From positions 7,006,001 to 7,070,000 of the forward strand of contig OY754468.1 of the NCBI GenBank assembly GCA_963575645.1: a stretch of DNA of 64,000 nt, in the 5' to 3' direction. Numbering within the stretch: the stretch's first letter is position 1; each line of letters starts with the position of its first letter. Below, in pieces: positions 32,028-42,812 of the stretch. Source of the DNA: Xanthostigma xanthostigma. Its lineage: Eukaryota; Arthropoda; Insecta; Raphidioptera; Raphidiidae. The position numbers and the translations under genes are program-made. The notes beneath the pieces are model-generated. The model did not search any database. It worked only from the letters and a program-made list of their open reading frames with translations, and had not been told where the DNA came from.

Positions 32028-32379
32028 CTGTAAAAATTTCAGCGTGCCTCAAATTCATTTTTTCAAACTTTTAAAAAATTATTTTGCAAGGACCTGGCAA
32101 AGTTTTAGGCCCGACTAAATAATTTGGCTTATTTATTTTTTTACTCTTTAAACATTAAATTTGAAGTTATAAAAAGTGCCTCAAGAACATTTTTTGCAAA
32201 AAAATCCCTTCTTTTAAAGTATTAGGCTGATTTAGCCCCGCTACTTCTCAGCCAGGTGTGCGGTTCTGTATTTGGGTATTATAGAAGAAGTATTGAACAA
32301 GTTTTCAGCGTGCCTCAAATACCTACCCAAAATTGTCTACCAGCTCTCGAACTATATAGGTTAAGAGCCACTTATCTAA
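32028..32379. other. intergenic, nothing recognised
   Basis: 'tcagcgtgcctcaaat' occurs twice (32040, 32307), suggesting an old local duplication. No gene. Confidence 0.4.
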
Positions 32380-32815
32380 AGGCTGCTGCACACGAGGCTG
32401 GGTACGAAGCTGGAAATGACGTTACTGCGAGCTCGTCTGCTAGCTCACAAGACTCGAGAGTCGTCGAGGACGGTGCTTCACGTCTCTGCGGGCTCACCTG
32501 CTAGCTCACAGGATAGGTTTAAAAAATTAGAACGGGGGCTATTTTCCTTGCTAGGTCCGCTGCTGGCTATGAGCAAGAACCAATCAGGAAGCAGTCTCGT
32601 GGGCGACTTGAACAAACGCCCACAAACCAACACGGCGTCATTCTGCTCAGAGTCAGACAACAGACACGTTTTGCTATGTGTTTGTATTTGAATTGTCACT
32701 GCGCGCGCACCAGCTTTATTCACAAAACACGCTTGTAAAGACGTCTTTGAGAAGCTATCAAGAAAATCAGCGCTAGAAAACTAGTAGGCAAATCTAGCGT
32801 CGTGTGCAGCGGCCT
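32380..32815. mobile_element. Harbinger-type MITE with TAA duplication
   Basis: Ends AGGCTGCTGCACACGA...TCGTGTGCAGCGGCCT, flanked by TAA on both sides (32377-32379, 32816-32818). 436 bp and comparatively GC-rich, with 'gctagctcac' repeated inside. The overlapping open frames within it are not genes. Confidence 0.7.
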
Positions 32816-32818
32816 TAA

Positions 32819-33184
32819 GAGTCTAAGATTAAACACACGTGGAAGTATTATAATAATGACTGTTGCACGTGTTCGTGAACTCAGTGCGCTAAATGTGCGT
32901 GAAGTGCTTTATTATGCAAACCATGAAGAGTTTGTGTTTTATTATCGGTTGGTAAACTTTTCAAGGGTGCCCTGGCAAATAATATTCTCCTTGCTGCAGC
33001 ACAAAACATTAAACAGCGTTTACTATATATTCTACTTATGCTTTGTTTCTCAAGTGGTGAGCTATTTTTAAACAAAGTGAAGTATTTAATCAGGAAGAAA
33101 ATTGATTTATTTATTTTACTGCTGGTTTCATGAATATATTAGCCGGAAATGTTTATAGTTACCATAAAAGTTAAAGGAAGTTAT
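32819..33184. other. intergenic, unassigned
   Basis: An open frame to 33071 contains 'VARVRELSALNVREVLYY' but I cannot match it to a family, and it begins inside the MITE above. Not called. Confidence 0.35.
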
Positions 33185-33370
33185 TTCATACTAGCGGTCC
33201 CGTCCGGTTTCACCCGGATGCAAAAGAACGAATGGAAAAGGGGGGGACATGAGTACACACATTCATCTTAGTTTACCGAGATAAATGTTGTGTCCAAATT
33301 TCATAAAGATCAGAGTTACCGTTCATAAGTTTTTGTCGATAAAAAGCAGTATTTATACTTTTTTTAAGTA
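33185..33370 (+). repeat. CTAGCGG repeat, truncated
   Basis: 'ctagcggtcccgtccggttt' to 'tcgataaaaagcagtattta', the long-form variant cut before its tRNA-like unit. Confidence 0.65.
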
Positions 33371-33466
33371 ATTTTAAAATATAATAAATATTTGATTGAA
33401 AACACTGTAGGAAAATTATTTTATATAGGTAGTTATAACAGTTTTCAAATGAGCTATTTAATATAT

Positions 33467-33775
33467 CTGACACCTCGAATATGTCGAACATATTCGAGGT
33501 GTCAGACATTTTAAATGGTTCATGTTATTTGTCAGAGAACATAATTTTAGCGTTTTGGTTGATGTTTTTAAGCTATCTAATTAAAAAAACAAAGAGTATC
33601 TATAAATTTTTACATGTCGTTAAAAAAACATCTTTCGGATAATTTAGAGGGAAAACGCCCCAAAATCAAGAAAAGTCATAGAGGAAATAGGTGTCAAACT
33701 AGGCCCAATGAAGCCATATACAAAGTTTGGGGAGAATATGTGTCAGTAAAATTTTTGCCGACGGGCACCCTGACT
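33467..33775 (+). repeat. foldback-capped repeat, copy 2
   Basis: Inverted counterpart of 2384-2715. Palindrome cap 'ctgacacctcgaatatgt'/'acatattcgaggtgtcag' at 33467-33505, then 'gttatttgtcagagaacata'. Confidence 0.65.
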
Positions 33776-34140
33776 ATTATATTAACAAAAATATATAAAA
33801 ATATTTTTTGTTAATATATTTGTCTGAAAAATTGGTAAATAATTTTATTTATATAATAATAATAACTAATTAATTATTATTATAATTTGCACTGCCTTTT
33901 CACTGGGTACTTGGTAAACACTTGAAAATTCTACAAAATATTTTCTCTCTCGACGATCGTTTCGAAAAATATCAGTCCATCTTCAGGAATACAGACATGA
34001 AGATGGACTGATTGTCCGAAACGATCGGCGCGAGAGAAAATATTTTGTAGAATTTTCAAGTGTTTTTATTATTTTTTATTAATCATGTTCTTCTACCAAG
34101 TGCTGAGTGAAAAGGCAGTGCAAATTATAATAATAATAAA
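33772..34140. repeat. PLE-type foldbacks
   Basis: 33772-33860 carries 'tgttaatatatttgtctgaa'. 33888-34140 is a larger palindrome with arms 'aaaattctacaaaatatttt' and 'gcactgccttttcact' around a 'gaagatggactg' centre. 46970-47015 is a related fragment. No coding sequence. Confidence 0.55.
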
Positions 34141-34512
34141 TTATTATTATAATAACAATAACGATAAATAACTACAATAATAAATTAGTACCTACTATTA
34201 TAGTTATTTATGGTTATTGCTTTTAACAAGGCTTTACGAAACTATAGAAAATATTATATTTCTTTACTATTTATGACAAAGATTTGTAGAGCAGCTTTAT
34301 GAACCAATTATATTGCATTATATTTCTTTGTATTGGTATGACTTCACCTAAAGGGCTTCGTCTTTGACATTCTTGATATTTTCATCGATTAATTTGAAAT
34401 TTTATGTAATCGAACGAAAGATTTTGAGAAGAAAATAGAGCACATTTTACACACCCACGACTTATACAAATACAGATTCGGACTCATTTCAGTTTGAGAC
34501 CATTGACTGGAA
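34141..34512. other. intergenic, nothing recognised
   Basis: AT-rich, no supported feature. Confidence 0.4.
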
Positions 34513-35106
34513 TAGTGATGTGTCCACATGATTCTTTATTGGGAGCTGGCTCCGTGCGCTCCGCTCACTAAAAAGAGTCGCTCAGAGCGAGTCGTTCGAA
34601 GGAGCGACACTAGACAGTACATACTGCACAAGAGTGCAGACTGCAGAGGTGTGAACTGTCATCATGCATGCTCAGGAGTCAAAGCACAATACACACTCTG
34701 AGCTCATCTTAGTATGATTCTGATCTTATATTATTCGCATTTCGGATAAACTATGAATGATAATAAAAGCTTAACAATAATAATGTTTATTGTTACAATA
34801 TTATATCTTTGGCAACGACGTCAATGTGAATGGTTTAAGTCACTGTTAAGCTTAATACTATTACACTTACAGTGTGTCATTCAACATTAAATGACTCAGC
34901 AAAGATAACTCCGTACGTGTAAAATTCACTAATGCCTCTGTGGCCTGTGCTGTTTGCGCTCTGTAAATGTGCAACAGTACAGAACAGCTCAGCACAGAGC
35001 AATGGCGCTCGGAGTGAGTCATTCACAAAAAAAAAGAGCGACTCGCTCCGCTCCGAGGAACGAGTCGTTCATTATGAACGACTCGCTCAGGAGCGACACA
35101 TCACTA
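34513..35106 (-). mobile_element. hAT-type element, family 'TAGTGATGTGTCGC', copy 2
   Basis: Inverted relative to the copy at 29733. Ends TAGTGATGTGTCC...GGAGCGACACATCACTA, with imperfect 8-bp flanks GACTGGAA / GTCTGGAC. The 74-codon frame at 34932 lies in this repeat and is not a gene. Confidence 0.75.
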
Positions 35107-35565
35107 GTCTGGACTATAAAGGAGGTGGGTTGATAATATTAGATATTTATTGTTAGTTTTAACTGGGCTTTATATGGCCATATTATATATTAATTACATA
35201 TAAGTTAAAACGATTTATTTTACTCAGGAAATGTCACATTAAATAGCATAAATATAAACATGCCTTATTATTGTCTTTTTGTGTTGCTATTAACATAAAT
35301 ATAAAACAATAATTGTTTTAGTAGATATAATCATATAATATGCCCATAAATTGTACATTAAGTTTGGATAAAAACTAGTAATAATACGTAAAAATTGTGT
35401 TATTTATTACTGGTAATTTTAAACAGCATCTGCTAATGCATATAGGTATATTTTTACTATGCAGGTAGGAAAGTATTGGAGTCAGTTCAAAAATCTTTCC
35501 GGGAATTTTAGTAGATTTTCACGACCTATTATTAACCTAAGTATTACAAATTTTTACAAAAAAAA
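35107..35565. other. intergenic, nothing recognised
   Basis: AT-rich, no supported feature. Confidence 0.4.
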
Positions 35566-35980
35566 AATCCAGCCAATTGGGCGACGGGATCATTTCAACT
35601 TAGAAAATGTAGACATTTGATTATAATAAAGAAAATAAAATTTCTGATATCGCGTGAGGTGACGCGGGTAATGGCTAGTATTCAAAATAATATTTGCTAT
35701 TCGTTGCCATGGTTACCTACATAATAATATGTTCACGTCATGGAAAAATTAATCAAAGCAGGCCTAACTAGTTTATTTATGACAGATCCATAAAACAAAA
35801 GAGCGGCTGATTTATTTTTATTTTCAAAATATTTCCGAAACTATTAAGTTTAGAAAAAAAAATTTAACGAAACTTTCTTGAAAAAATAAATAGAATAATA
35901 ATCCGTTATAAAAAGTATACCATTATTATATAAAAAACACCGATTTTCCCCAAAAACAATAGGGCTCTTCATATTTGCAG

Positions 35981-36325
35981 TACCTGGGTGACCGAGCTTT
36001 GCTCGGAAAGTTAAATAAAATACTGATATGCTGATATCGCCAAAACTTTGAGAACCGTAGGTTCTCTGTCGCTTCCCTTTGTGGAGCCTACGTCTCCACC
36101 TTTGTTACAGTCTCACCTCGCGGGGCTGCGCCCCGCTCGGTTGTAAACCACACTAGTCGAGCCTTCGGCTCTCCATATAAGAACCGTAGGTTCTCTGGGG
36201 AAGCTTCGCTTCCTTTTGTGGAGCAATAAGATAATATTGCTGAAACAGTTTGACTCCTTTGTGGAGAGGATTGTCGGCCCTTATGGCAATCCGGTACTTG
36301 TAAAACTGATTCGCCGTCATCTTGA
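35981..36325 (+). repeat. GC-rich block of short perfect hairpins
   Basis: Opens 'gtacctgggtgaccgagctt'. Contains CCGAGCTTTGCTCGG, GAACCGTAGGTTC (twice), GGGGCTGCGCCCC, GAGCCTTCGGCTC and GAAGCTTCGCTTC. Composition differs sharply from the AT-rich neighbourhood. 'tacctgggtgaccgagc' is a dispersed arthropod repeat signature. No ORF. Confidence 0.6.
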
Positions 36326-37610
36326 TCTATGATATTGCATCTTTCGCTTCAAATTTAGGTTAAAAATTTATTTATTAAAATTACTCACCTATTGGGCTTT
36401 GACATGCTCACTCCTGACATCTGGTGGCTAACATAAAAAATAAAATGTGACTGCATTTAGTCGATCTATCAAGTAAGTATACAAGTGTAACGTTACTATT
36501 ATACTATATAACCTCAAAGTTTTAATATAATAATTTATTGTCTATAATTAATTTTTTTATCTACAGATACTGCTAAAAAAACAGGATTTGAAAGAAAATG
36601 CTATACCTTCAGTCAATTTGTCTGGGAAAAAAACACAGCTACTGATCAGAACCATAGGATTCAATTATTGTATGAATTAGGCAATAAAGAAAATGATGAT
36701 AGTCTTATTGTTGAAAACTAAGATAATAATGAAGTTTATGATGATGATCATAACGACAATCAAAGTAATTATTTCACTAAAAAATTAGTTTTAGTTACAA
36801 TTTATTATAATTTTCATTGATGTTTGATGTACTGAATCTTTATTTTCCAAATTAAATTTTTTGTTCTTCTTTTCTCTTGTTTCTCTTTATCCTACGGTTC
36901 TCTTCAGTAGCTGTGTTTTTTTTTCCAGGTAAATTGACTGAAGGTACTTATAGCATTTATTTTCTTTCAAATTCTGTTTTTTAGCAGTATCTGTATATAA
37001 AAATATTAATAATAAACAAACTGTATATTATAACTATGAGGTTATAATATAATAGTAACGTTACAGTTGTATAGTACTTACTTGAAAACATCAAATCATC
37101 TTTTAAAATGTGCAGAGCAAACTTTCATTGATTTTTTAACTGCAGTTATTTTCAAAACTTTTTATTTATTTCATTTCTTAAGAATTTAAAAGTACGAATG
37201 AAGTACTGTTCACAGATGATAGATCGACTAAATGCATTCACATTTTATTTTTTATGTTAGCCACCAGATGTCAGGAGTGAGCATGTCAAAGCCCAATAAT
37301 AATAATAAATTGTTTATAACTTTCTTTCAAATACGTATTTATTTTAATTAAGTCTCACTTGGATAAGTAATTAAAGATTAACTGTCATAATATTTTGAAA
37401 ACAATTGTTTCATTGTATAAAATTCCAAAACCTACTTACAATATTTAAGTATTTTCATACGTCAAAAAATTGATTTTTATAATGACAAAATTTGTAAGAA
37501 AACGATTTTTTCGAGAGATGAGACCTAGCTAAAACGATTTTTTGCCCCCCAAAATCCCTTTTCAGTAAATTTCATCCAAATCGTTAGGGCCGTTTTCGAG
37601 AAAATATTTA
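36326..37610 (-). mobile_element. family C fragment, split by a foldback
   Basis: 36326-36392 ('gatattgcatctttcgcttc') and 37300-37610 ('gagagatgagacctagctaa') match the inverse of 9720-10110. The two parts are separated by the foldback at 36393-37297. Confidence 0.6.
36393..37297. mobile_element. long foldback with exon-like segments in both arms
   Basis: Inverted ends TGGGCTTTGACATGCTCACT...; similarity between arms continues, with gaps, for over 200 bp. Each arm holds 'acagatactgctaaaaaa' + 'caggatttgaaagaaaat', which in the left arm (from 36567) reads ILLKKQDLKENAIPSVN after an AG. That ending vaguely resembles the AVPxxF end of a THAP domain. The centre has an acidic-coding stretch. Probably derived from an inverted duplication of a transposon end. 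Confidence 0.5.
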
Positions 37611-37880
37611 GGGACATAGGTACATAGATAGGTACATAGGTACATAGATACAAGATTAGCTCGTTTAATAATATAGGGATACCAAACATCCTCCCAAAAT
37701 TTGGTTTCAATCCGCTCATCCGTTTGACCTGTATCGTGTTCACAGAGTAACGGACGCACAGAATTTTTCCAAAAATATGTTTTTTGGATTCGGGGAACCT
37801 CAAAACGGAAAGATATAGTAAAATTTTTAAAAAGTTTTTTTTGACCTAAACTAGTACCCACTTGTGGGTTGGAATGGTAA

Positions 37881-38285
37881 AAAATATAATAAATATGAAT
37901 TATTTATCGATTTTTAACTTTAGATTAGAAAAGGTCAAAACGTGCGCTTGACTTGTGCGAAATTTTATATTATTTATTGGTTATAGCTAAAATAATCTTT
38001 TTAAGATAGCACGATCAATAAAAGATTTAAACGTTTGATTAAGAAAGGTTTCCGCCCACGTAAAGTCATAATGTGTTGATAATAAGTTATTCGTGTTTGT
38101 TTGAATGAAACTAAAAGAAAGTATTAGGTTCAGTCTAATATCATATTCAAACTCCCTGTCAAGTGTCAACTAGAACATCTTGTTGAAGCTACATCTGTTA
38201 AAGACTCAAATTGGCTGTCATTTATTCAATCTATTTTGCCAAATCACCATGGACGGATATAGCGTTCAACAACATAATATTGTTT
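37881..38285. other. intergenic, nothing recognised
   Basis: No supported feature. Confidence 0.4.
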
Positions 38286-38415
38286 TCAATAAATAAAATT
38301 ATTGACCAATTTTTCAGACAATATATTAACAAACAATATAAAATTAATACATTAACGTCGATAATTTTATTTATTGAAGAGTTCTAATCAGACGTTAATC
38401 AAAGATTTGAATAAT
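38286..38415. repeat. PLE-type terminal repeat fragment
   Basis: 'aataaaattattgaccaatt' and 'gaagagttctaatcagacgt' form the arms of the PLE foldback. Confidence 0.6.
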
Positions 38416-38439
38416 ATTGTTTTATTAAAATGGGAGTTC

Positions 38440-39640
38440 TGTTCGGGCAACGTTCATCGAAAAATCATTTTCAGCGATGAGGCCCATTTCTGGATGAATG
38501 CGGGTACGTGAACATACAAAATTGTCGTATTTGGGACGATGTCACGATACAAATCCAGCATGAGATCCAAAAGTGTCCAATGCATCCCAAAAGGGTCACT
38601 GTTTGGTGTGGATTTTGCAAGACTGGCGGCGTCATCGGTCCATATTTCTTTGAGAACGACGTTGGCCAGGCCATTACCGTCAACGGCGAGCGCTATAGGT
38701 CGATCATTACCAACTTCTTTTGGCCTGAATTGGATGATATGAACACCAACGACATGTGGTTTCAACAGGACGGCGCTACGTGCCACACAGCATGATACCA
38801 CATTGGACATTCTGCAAGAGCGATTTGAGGGCATTGGTCATCTCACTGAACTGGCCATCGAGATTGTGCGATTTAACCCCCTTATACTTTTTCTTGTGAG
38901 GTTTTCTTAAGGTAGTACGAGCACCAAGGCAATTTTAAATAAAAGGCTTGATTTTTTTTTATATGAAGTTGGACTAAGTCCAAACCAATTCTGAAAATTT
39001 TAGGGGGGTTGCCCGATTATTTAAATAAATAAATGACTTCAAAAGTGGGCATATTTAACATTGGCTTTATGGTGAAACGGTAGATGGATGATATGTTTTC
39101 ATTGATTTTTCCAAAACTAATCGGTGGAAATTAAAAAAAAACTATTTAAATTAAAGTTAAAACCTTTATAAATTATTGAAAACAAAAAAAAAACCGTTGT
39201 GCCCGACTAATTAAAAGGGTATTTAATTAAAAAGATTAAATATCTTTTTAATTAGTTGGGCACAACGGTTTTTTTTTGTTTTCAATAATTTATTAAGGTT
39301 TTATAACTTTAATTTAAATAGTTTTTTTTTTAATTTCCACCGACTAGTTTTGGAGAAATCAATGAAAACATATCATCCATCTACCGAAATATAAAAAAAT
39401 CAAGCCTTTTATTTAAAGTTGCCTTGGTGCTCGTACTACCTTTAGTCGTAGATCTATGCGAATAAACCACAAACAACAGCGGCCCTCAAAGCCAACATAA
39501 CCCGTGCCATTGGTCAAATTCAGCCTGATTTATGCGCCAGAGTTATGGACAATTGGACATTTCGGATGCGCGCCACGCGGACATTTGAACGATGTTTATA
39601 TTCCACACATAATGACATCGAAACGCATTTAATTGTTAGT
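38440..39640 (+). pseudogene. mariner/Tc1-superfamily transposase pseudogene
   Basis: Three pieces in different frames. (1) 38448 onward: RKIIFSDEAHFWMN (first catalytic D). (2) 38508-38795: NIQNCRIWDD, VTVWCGFCKTGGVIGPYFF, FFWPELDD and WFQQDGATCHTA (second D). (3) after the nested MITE, from ~39453: YANKPQTTAALKANITRAIG and QIQPDLCARVMDNWT. 'DLTPLYFFL' just before the MITE holds the third acidic position. Frameshifts at ~38505 and ~38793, a TGA near 38900 and the insertion show it is dead. The N-terminal DNA-binding part is missing. Confidence 0.88.
38910..39441. mobile_element. Harbinger-type foldback MITE inside the mariner pseudogene
   Basis: TIRs AGGTAGTACGAGCACCAAGG...; TTA on both sides (38907-38909, 39442-39444). 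The arms extend far inward ('gttgtgcccgactaatta'/'taattagttgggcacaac'). Removing it rejoins the transposase at 'ggttttctta/gtcg'. Confidence 0.85.
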
Positions 39641-39751
39641 TTTCCGTTTTTCGATTTTGAAATAATTATTATCTGGCAATGCTGTTGAGTATGATTGATC
39701 GGTTGTTGCTGACATTTAAATTATGTTGAGCTCTTAGTGCGGCTCTGGCAC

Positions 39752-40279
39752 TAGTGATGTGTCGCTCCTGAGCGAGTCGTTCATAATGAACGACTCCTTT
39801 CTCGGAGCTGAGCTATTCTGTACTGCTGCATTCGCATATTTACACAGCTCACACAGCACAGGCCACTGAGGCACTAGTGAATTTCGTACGTACGGAGTTA
39901 TCCTTGCTGAGTCATGTTGAATGAGTGTAATAGTAATAAGCTTACAGTGACTTAAACCATTCACATTGACGTCGTTGACAAAGATTTAATATTGTAACAA
40001 TAAACGTTATTATTGTTAAGCTTTTATTATACTTTATAGTTTATCCAAAATGCGAATAATATAAGATCAGAATCATATTAAAATGAGTTCAGAGCTGAGT
40101 GTGTGTATTGTGCTGTGCAATGCTAAGTGACTCCTGAGCATGCATGATGACAGTTCACACCTCTGCAGTCTGCACTCTTGTGTAGTGCGTACTGTCAAGT
40201 GTCGCTCCTTTGAACGACTCGCTCTCTTTTTAGTGAGTGGAGCCAGCTCCCAATAAAGAGTCATGTAGACACATCACTA
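39752..40279 (+). mobile_element. hAT-type element, family 'TAGTGATGTGTCGC', copy 3
   Basis: TAGTGATGTGTCGCTCC...GACACATCACTA with 8-bp flanks TCTGGCAC (39744-39751) and TCTGACAC (40280-40287). Uninterrupted form of the element at 29733. No transposase. Confidence 0.82.
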
Positions 40280-40287
40280 TCTGACAC

Positions 40288-40610
40288 CGGCATACACAAA
40301 CTCAATGCAACAGCTTCGGGCCGTACATTGCTTTATAGTTGTACGACTGTTAATACAAGTCTGAACAGTGCGTGGGTGTTGACATGGAGTATTATTTGTA
40401 TCTCTACCAAACATGAAATCAGATGAGATACTATACAGACGCGTTTACATTGACAATACGTAATTAGGGATGTTCGAAAGTATCAATATTTGAATTTCGA
40501 AAGTTTTGATAAATAAGTATCGATACCGATATCGCATCAAAAAGAACAAAACCGGCCAAGTGCGAGTCGGACTTGCGCACAGAGGGTTCCGTACAAACTT
40601 GTAGGTGCCG
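40288..40610. other. intergenic with common insect repeat signature
   Basis: 40550-40600 contains 'accggccaagtgcgagtcgg' and 'gagggttccgtac', a very frequent lepidopteran repeat. 40465-40540 has 'ttcgaaagtatcaatattt' type sequence. Confidence 0.5.
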
Positions 40611-40865
40611 ACTGCCGAGCGGGGCGGCTTAGTGGTTAGAGCACTAGACTCGTATTCGAATCCCGGCGCGGGTAGATGTGGCTGGGAGTTTTTCCTGCTG
40701 CCTTTTGCCGAGAAATGGTAATTCCTGTACCGGCCGTGTTGTTGAGGTTTTCCATGGTTTTCGTCAATAGTTCGAAGATAAATATTGGGAAGGCCATGAC
40801 CGATTACCATTTACCTGTTAAACTCCGATATGCTCAGAAGTTTCCTAGCTTATCCCAATGTCCTA
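40611..40865 (+). mobile_element. tRNA-derived SINE (truncated head)
   Basis: 'ggcttagtggttagagc' (A box) and 'attcgaatcccgg' (B box) are only ~25 nt apart, so the anticodon/variable region is deleted. The body includes 'gttgttgaggttttccatgg', a sequence style seen in insect SINEs. No coding capacity. Confidence 0.6.
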
Positions 40866-41084
40866 AAATTCTTTCATTCGCCATTGCTATTAATTAAGTG
40901 GAAGTTGAAATACAGTATGTAAACACGTAAGGTGCACATAGGGAAATTAGCATTGGGAAAAAATACTTGGATCAGAGTTAGCCATGACTGCATTAATTGT
41001 TATTTCTATTGAATTATCGTGGTAATCTTGAGAATTTCTATTTTATTTTGATTTATTTTTATTTTACTTGGCTTTTTTAATAAT

Positions 41085-42415
41085 AAAAAAATTGGTTGTC
41101 TGTAAAGTCGGTTTACGGACGATAGTTTTACGTGATAACGTATTCCGTAATACATAACCTAAATTTATATAATAATTATAATAATTCGAATCTATGATAT
41201 TGCATCTTTCGCTTCAAATTTAGGTAAATTTTATTAAGTAGAATAATAAAACACTATAAAAAGTACACTATTATTATATAAAAAACAACTATGGCATGTA
41301 TCTCTTTTGCGCATGCGCCGATTTTCCCCAAAAAATTTACAAAAATTTCTAGTAAAAATAGATAGAGTAAAAACCGTTTTAAAAACTATATCTAATATAT
41401 AAAATTCTCGTGTCACAGTTTTCGTTGCCATACTCCTCCGAAACGGCTTGACCGATTTTGATGAAATTTTTTGTGCTTATCCGGTATCTATGAGAATCGG
41501 CCAACATCTATTTTTCATCCCCCTAAATGTTAGGGGTAGTCCACCCCTAAATTTTTTTTCTTCCTTCCCCATTCGTTCTTTTGCACCGGGCACGACGGCG
41601 CAGCCGGAGTGCTCGACATACACACATATACGTCCATGTATATTTTAAAATAAATAAAATAGATAGATAGATGTTCCAATTAAATTGTTTTATTATTTCA
41701 CTTTATACGGAGCGAACCACGTACAGGGCCGCTAGTTATTATTATATAAAACATCATTATAAGAGATATATTCTTTTACGCATTCGCCGATGTTCCCCAA
41801 AAACAATAGGCCACTTCATATTTGCATATCAAACATCCTCCCAAAATTTGGTTTCAATCCGCTTATCCTTGGTGTCGGAATGATAAGAAATGTCAAAAGT
41901 GACGTTTGCAACTGTCAAAGTATTATGTTCTAATAATAATTAGTTATTCCAATAGTTAACTTAGAAGGCGTTGCATTTCACAAAATACTAATGTCAAAAA
42001 ATTGAATTAAACATTAGAAATGCAACCGTTTTCATGTTAAGACAAGACATACGTTATTTTCTAATTTCCATGTACGGCAAACAAAGACGACCGACCGCGT
42101 CGCGCCATGCATTAGACAACATTGCATTTATACAGCTATTTTTCTATATAAATTTGTATAAAAAAACTGTTTAGGCAAATTCTGTTATACGAAATCTATG
42201 TAAAATGTTCTCCTCTTTCGTTTAAGACTGGTTTCAAACCGATCTGATTTAAATTGAGCGAGAAATTAGCAAAAAGCACGCACAAGGTCAGGCGGAACGT
42301 TACGCGTTAGGAACGTTAGGAACGTTACGTTACACTTTTTCGTGCATGCAGTCGGTGTTTTATCAATTTATAAGATTGGTGATTCATCAATTTATAAGAC
42401 GTTATCACGTCAAAA
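41085..42415 (-). mobile_element. family C element, copy 2 (with nested repeats)
   Basis: Ends 'aattggttgtctgtaaagtc' / 'ataagacgttatcacgtcaaaa' match the copies at 9548 and 53512. Inside are family B scraps (41231-41345, 41745-41870) and a 'ctaatatataaaattctcgt' to 'gccgctagtta' repeat (41389-41735, minus). Confidence 0.65.
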
Positions 42416-42559
42416 GCTCTTATAAATCATTATTATAATTTTTTTGTACAAAAATAAAACAAAAAAACAACACCGTCTGTTTGGAAACATTTTATTCAAA
42501 AATTGTCTGACTGGTATGTCGTATGCGCGTTGGTAAATCAGTGACTCAATGTCTTGGTT

Positions 42560-42693
42560 CAACACGAATAGGCGGAGATATTTGATCTCGCACCATATTT
42601 AAGTATTTTTGGAAATTTAATGTTCCATTAATAAAAAAAGTCCGAATATGTTGCAATCATTTGAATATTTTCTTCGGTAGTATACACATTCAT
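42560..42693 (-). pseudogene. mariner-type transposase remnant, N-terminus fused to core
   Basis: Minus-strand ATG at 42693 reads MNVYTTEENIQMIATYSDFF, an N-terminal helix-turn-helix start of insect mariner-like transposases. One frame over it continues directly as FFINGTLNFQKYLNMVRDQI, a segment normally from the catalytic core. The middle of the gene is thus deleted. Confidence 0.55.
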
Positions 42694-42812
42694 TTTGCAA
42701 AAGAATATTATCTGTCAAATTGAGAAACAAGATTTCAAGGCTCACTCTGATCCAGTCATTTTTTCCCAATGTTAATTTCCCTATGTGCACCTTACGTGTT
42801 TACATACTGTAT

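Larger units (their letters stand above)
35566..37880 (+). repeat. dispersed repeat family B, interrupted copy
   Basis: B sequence runs 35566-35980 to 'cttcatatttgca' and resumes at ~37680 with 'taccaaacatcctcccaaaa', ending in 'cacttgtgggttggaatggt'. About 1.7 kb of other elements sits in between. Confidence 0.7.
40913..42810 (-). mobile_element. internally deleted mariner element, split by family C
   Basis: TIRs CAGTATGTAAACACGTAAGG + 'tgcacatagggaaatta' (left) and their inverse on the right (to 42810), with TA on each side (40911-40912, 42811-42812). About 65 bp of near-identical TIR. The interior holds the transposase remnant 42560-42693 plus the nested element 41085-42415; without the latter it would be ~570 bp. 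Confidence 0.8.

Noticed and set aside
32256..32723. Three overlapping open frames of 81-91 codons on both strands
   Set aside because: They lie in or across the TAA-flanked MITE (32380-32815), whose higher GC content keeps frames open; no domain recognised.
33959..33986. Hammerhead-like CTGAAGA...GAAAC on the minus strand in the 33888-34140 palindrome
   Set aside because: The spacer does not form a convincing stem II, so I did not list it as a ribozyme candidate.
38471..38834. Open frames of up to 126 codons on the minus strand
   Set aside because: They are antisense shadows of the mariner transposase pseudogene, whose + strand carries the catalytic motifs.
40445..40810. 121-codon minus-strand open frame
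   Set aside because: It runs through the tRNA-derived SINE and the 'accggccaagtgcgagtcgg' repeat; antisense of repeat DNA.
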